Shown piece by piece: positions 63,458 to 64,000 of a stretch of DNA of 64,000 bases. Position 1 is the first letter of the stretch. Each line of letters opens with the position of its first letter. The stretch comes from Opitutaceae bacterium (GTDB taxonomy: Bacteria > Verrucomicrobiota > Verrucomicrobiia > Opitutales > Opitutaceae): NCBI GenBank assembly GCA_028688225.1, contig JAQTYQ010000018.1, forward strand, positions 1 through 64,000, read 5' to 3'. The notes under the pieces are model-generated. The model saw nothing but the letters and a program-made list of their open reading frames with translations. It searched no databases and had not been told where the DNA came from. A program made the translations under genes and the position numbers.

Positions 63458-63985
63458 TTATCCGCCGGACAACTGCCGGCGCAATTCCTCGGGCAGCAGG
63501 GCGCGAACTTCGGAGTAATCCTCAGCCAGGCGGATCAAGTCGGCTTCGTCCTTTTTGCGCTTGGAGAGCCGCCGCCGGGGATCGCTCCATGCGAGAATCT
63601 TGCCCGCCACGAGGTCGCGCAAGGACGCAACGCGTGCATCGCACCCCAGGACTTTGGCGGGCGCCGCCGCTGCGAGAAACGGCTGGTAACGCGGGTCCTT
63701 GGTGAACTGGATGCGCAGATCGCTGCCGGGCTTCTGTGCATTAAGCGACCACGTCTCGTCGTGCACCGTGAAACCCGCGGCCAGCAGGTCGGCGCGCACC
63801 AGAGGCAGCTTGGCCGACGCGATGACGATGTCGGCATCCATGGTGTAAACCGGACGCGCGTAGGCGTTGACCGCGAGTCCGCCGATGACGCAGTAGTCTC
63901 CCTGCCGGCGGCAGATCGCGAGCACGGTCTCAAGATCGTTGAGGCCCCCCTTGCTCGCAGCATCATATGCTTCCTGCGCGGTCAT
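63458..63985 (-). CDS. AbiEii-like nucleotidyltransferase
   Basis: The 175-residue protein has the nucleotidyltransferase-fold start CVIGGLAVNAYARPVYTMDA with the DAD metal motif (TMDADIVI), and later ASLRDLVAGKILAWSDPRRR and KRKKDEADLIRLAEDY, typical of small AbiEii/DUF-type nucleotidyltransferases of type IV toxin-antitoxin systems. After its TAA stop (63458-63460) the same frame continues for 28 codons (ending LIERRKAGKI) to a second stop, hinting at a former longer protein or recoding. Any antitoxin gene would lie beyond the window edge. Confidence 0.7.
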   Translation of the reverse strand: MTAQEAYDAASKGGLNDLETVLAICRRQGDYCVIGGLAVNAYARPVYTMDADIVIASAKLPLVRADLLAAGFTVHDETWSLNAQKPGSDLRIQFTKDPRYQPFLAAAAPAKVLGCDARVASLRDLVAGKILAWSDPRRRLSKRKKDEADLIRLAEDYSEVRALLPEELRRQLSGG

Positions 63986-64000
63986 GGCGACGTGGAATTC

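Noticed and set aside
1-64000. CRISPR arrays, tRNA or rRNA genes
   Set aside because: No regularly spaced direct repeats with unique spacers, no cloverleaf with TTCGA-type loop, and no rRNA segments were recognised.

Overview
This is a GC-rich chromosomal window from a Gram-negative bacterium. Evidence for the envelope type is kdsB (LPS Kdo activation), a TonB-dependent outer-membrane receptor and tatA. The gene content, the long U32 peptidase, the NfeD/flotillin operon, the large adenylate-kinase-like protein and the many small palindromic repeats suggest Verrucomicrobiota, probably Opitutaceae. That placement rests on recalled gene-family patterns, not on a search.

Layout. 1-3.2 kb: housekeeping run ribB(A) - ribH - nusB - ftsY. 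3.3-7.2 kb: a ZnuD-like receptor with a small His-rich membrane protein, a DUF2721 protein and a WalJ-like metallo-beta-lactamase-fold hydrolase. 7.5-12.3 kb: a MacAB-type export operon (adaptor, ATPase, two permeases). 12.3-27.8 kb: the accessory heart of the window, a 4,037-residue RHS/YD-repeat protein with ten cadherin-like repeats, PKD and LamG domains and a variable C-terminal toxin candidate, then a candidate immunity gene, an orphan RHS-tip cassette with a different (HNH-like) toxin candidate, and a second candidate immunity gene. 27.8-32.8 kb: adenylate-kinase-like protein and an AlgB/KinB-like two-component pair. 32.7-39.3 kb: U32 peptidase, a decayed IS1182-type transposase, a small secreted protein, a UbiB/AarF kinase and a phasin-like protein. 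39.5-43.2 kb: an OxyR-like regulator with a tandem ATAG-N7-CTAT operator facing a small membrane protein, then DUF4199, Smr, TatA and an aldose epimerase. 43.3-46.9 kb: NfeD protease - NfeD - flotillin operon. 47-56 kb: rodZ-like, ftsK, manA, an AsmA-like protein, grpE-dnaJ, purN, a CBS protein. 56-64 kb: a CaCA-like exchanger, a DUF4097 protein, M32 carboxypeptidase, TatD, HPr, kdsB and an AbiEii-like nucleotidyltransferase at the edge.

Most noteworthy: (1) the RHS locus with two successive toxin/immunity tips, the second lacking its own delivery stem; (2) short repeats (heptad and octad units, REP-like palindromes) carried in frame inside coding sequences of the RHS, M32 and TatD genes; (3) a near-ideal OxyR-type operator next to a LysR regulator that lacks the usual peroxidatic cysteine; (4) a GTP cyclohydrolase II domain that has lost its zinc cysteines. 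No tRNA, rRNA or CRISPR array was recognised.
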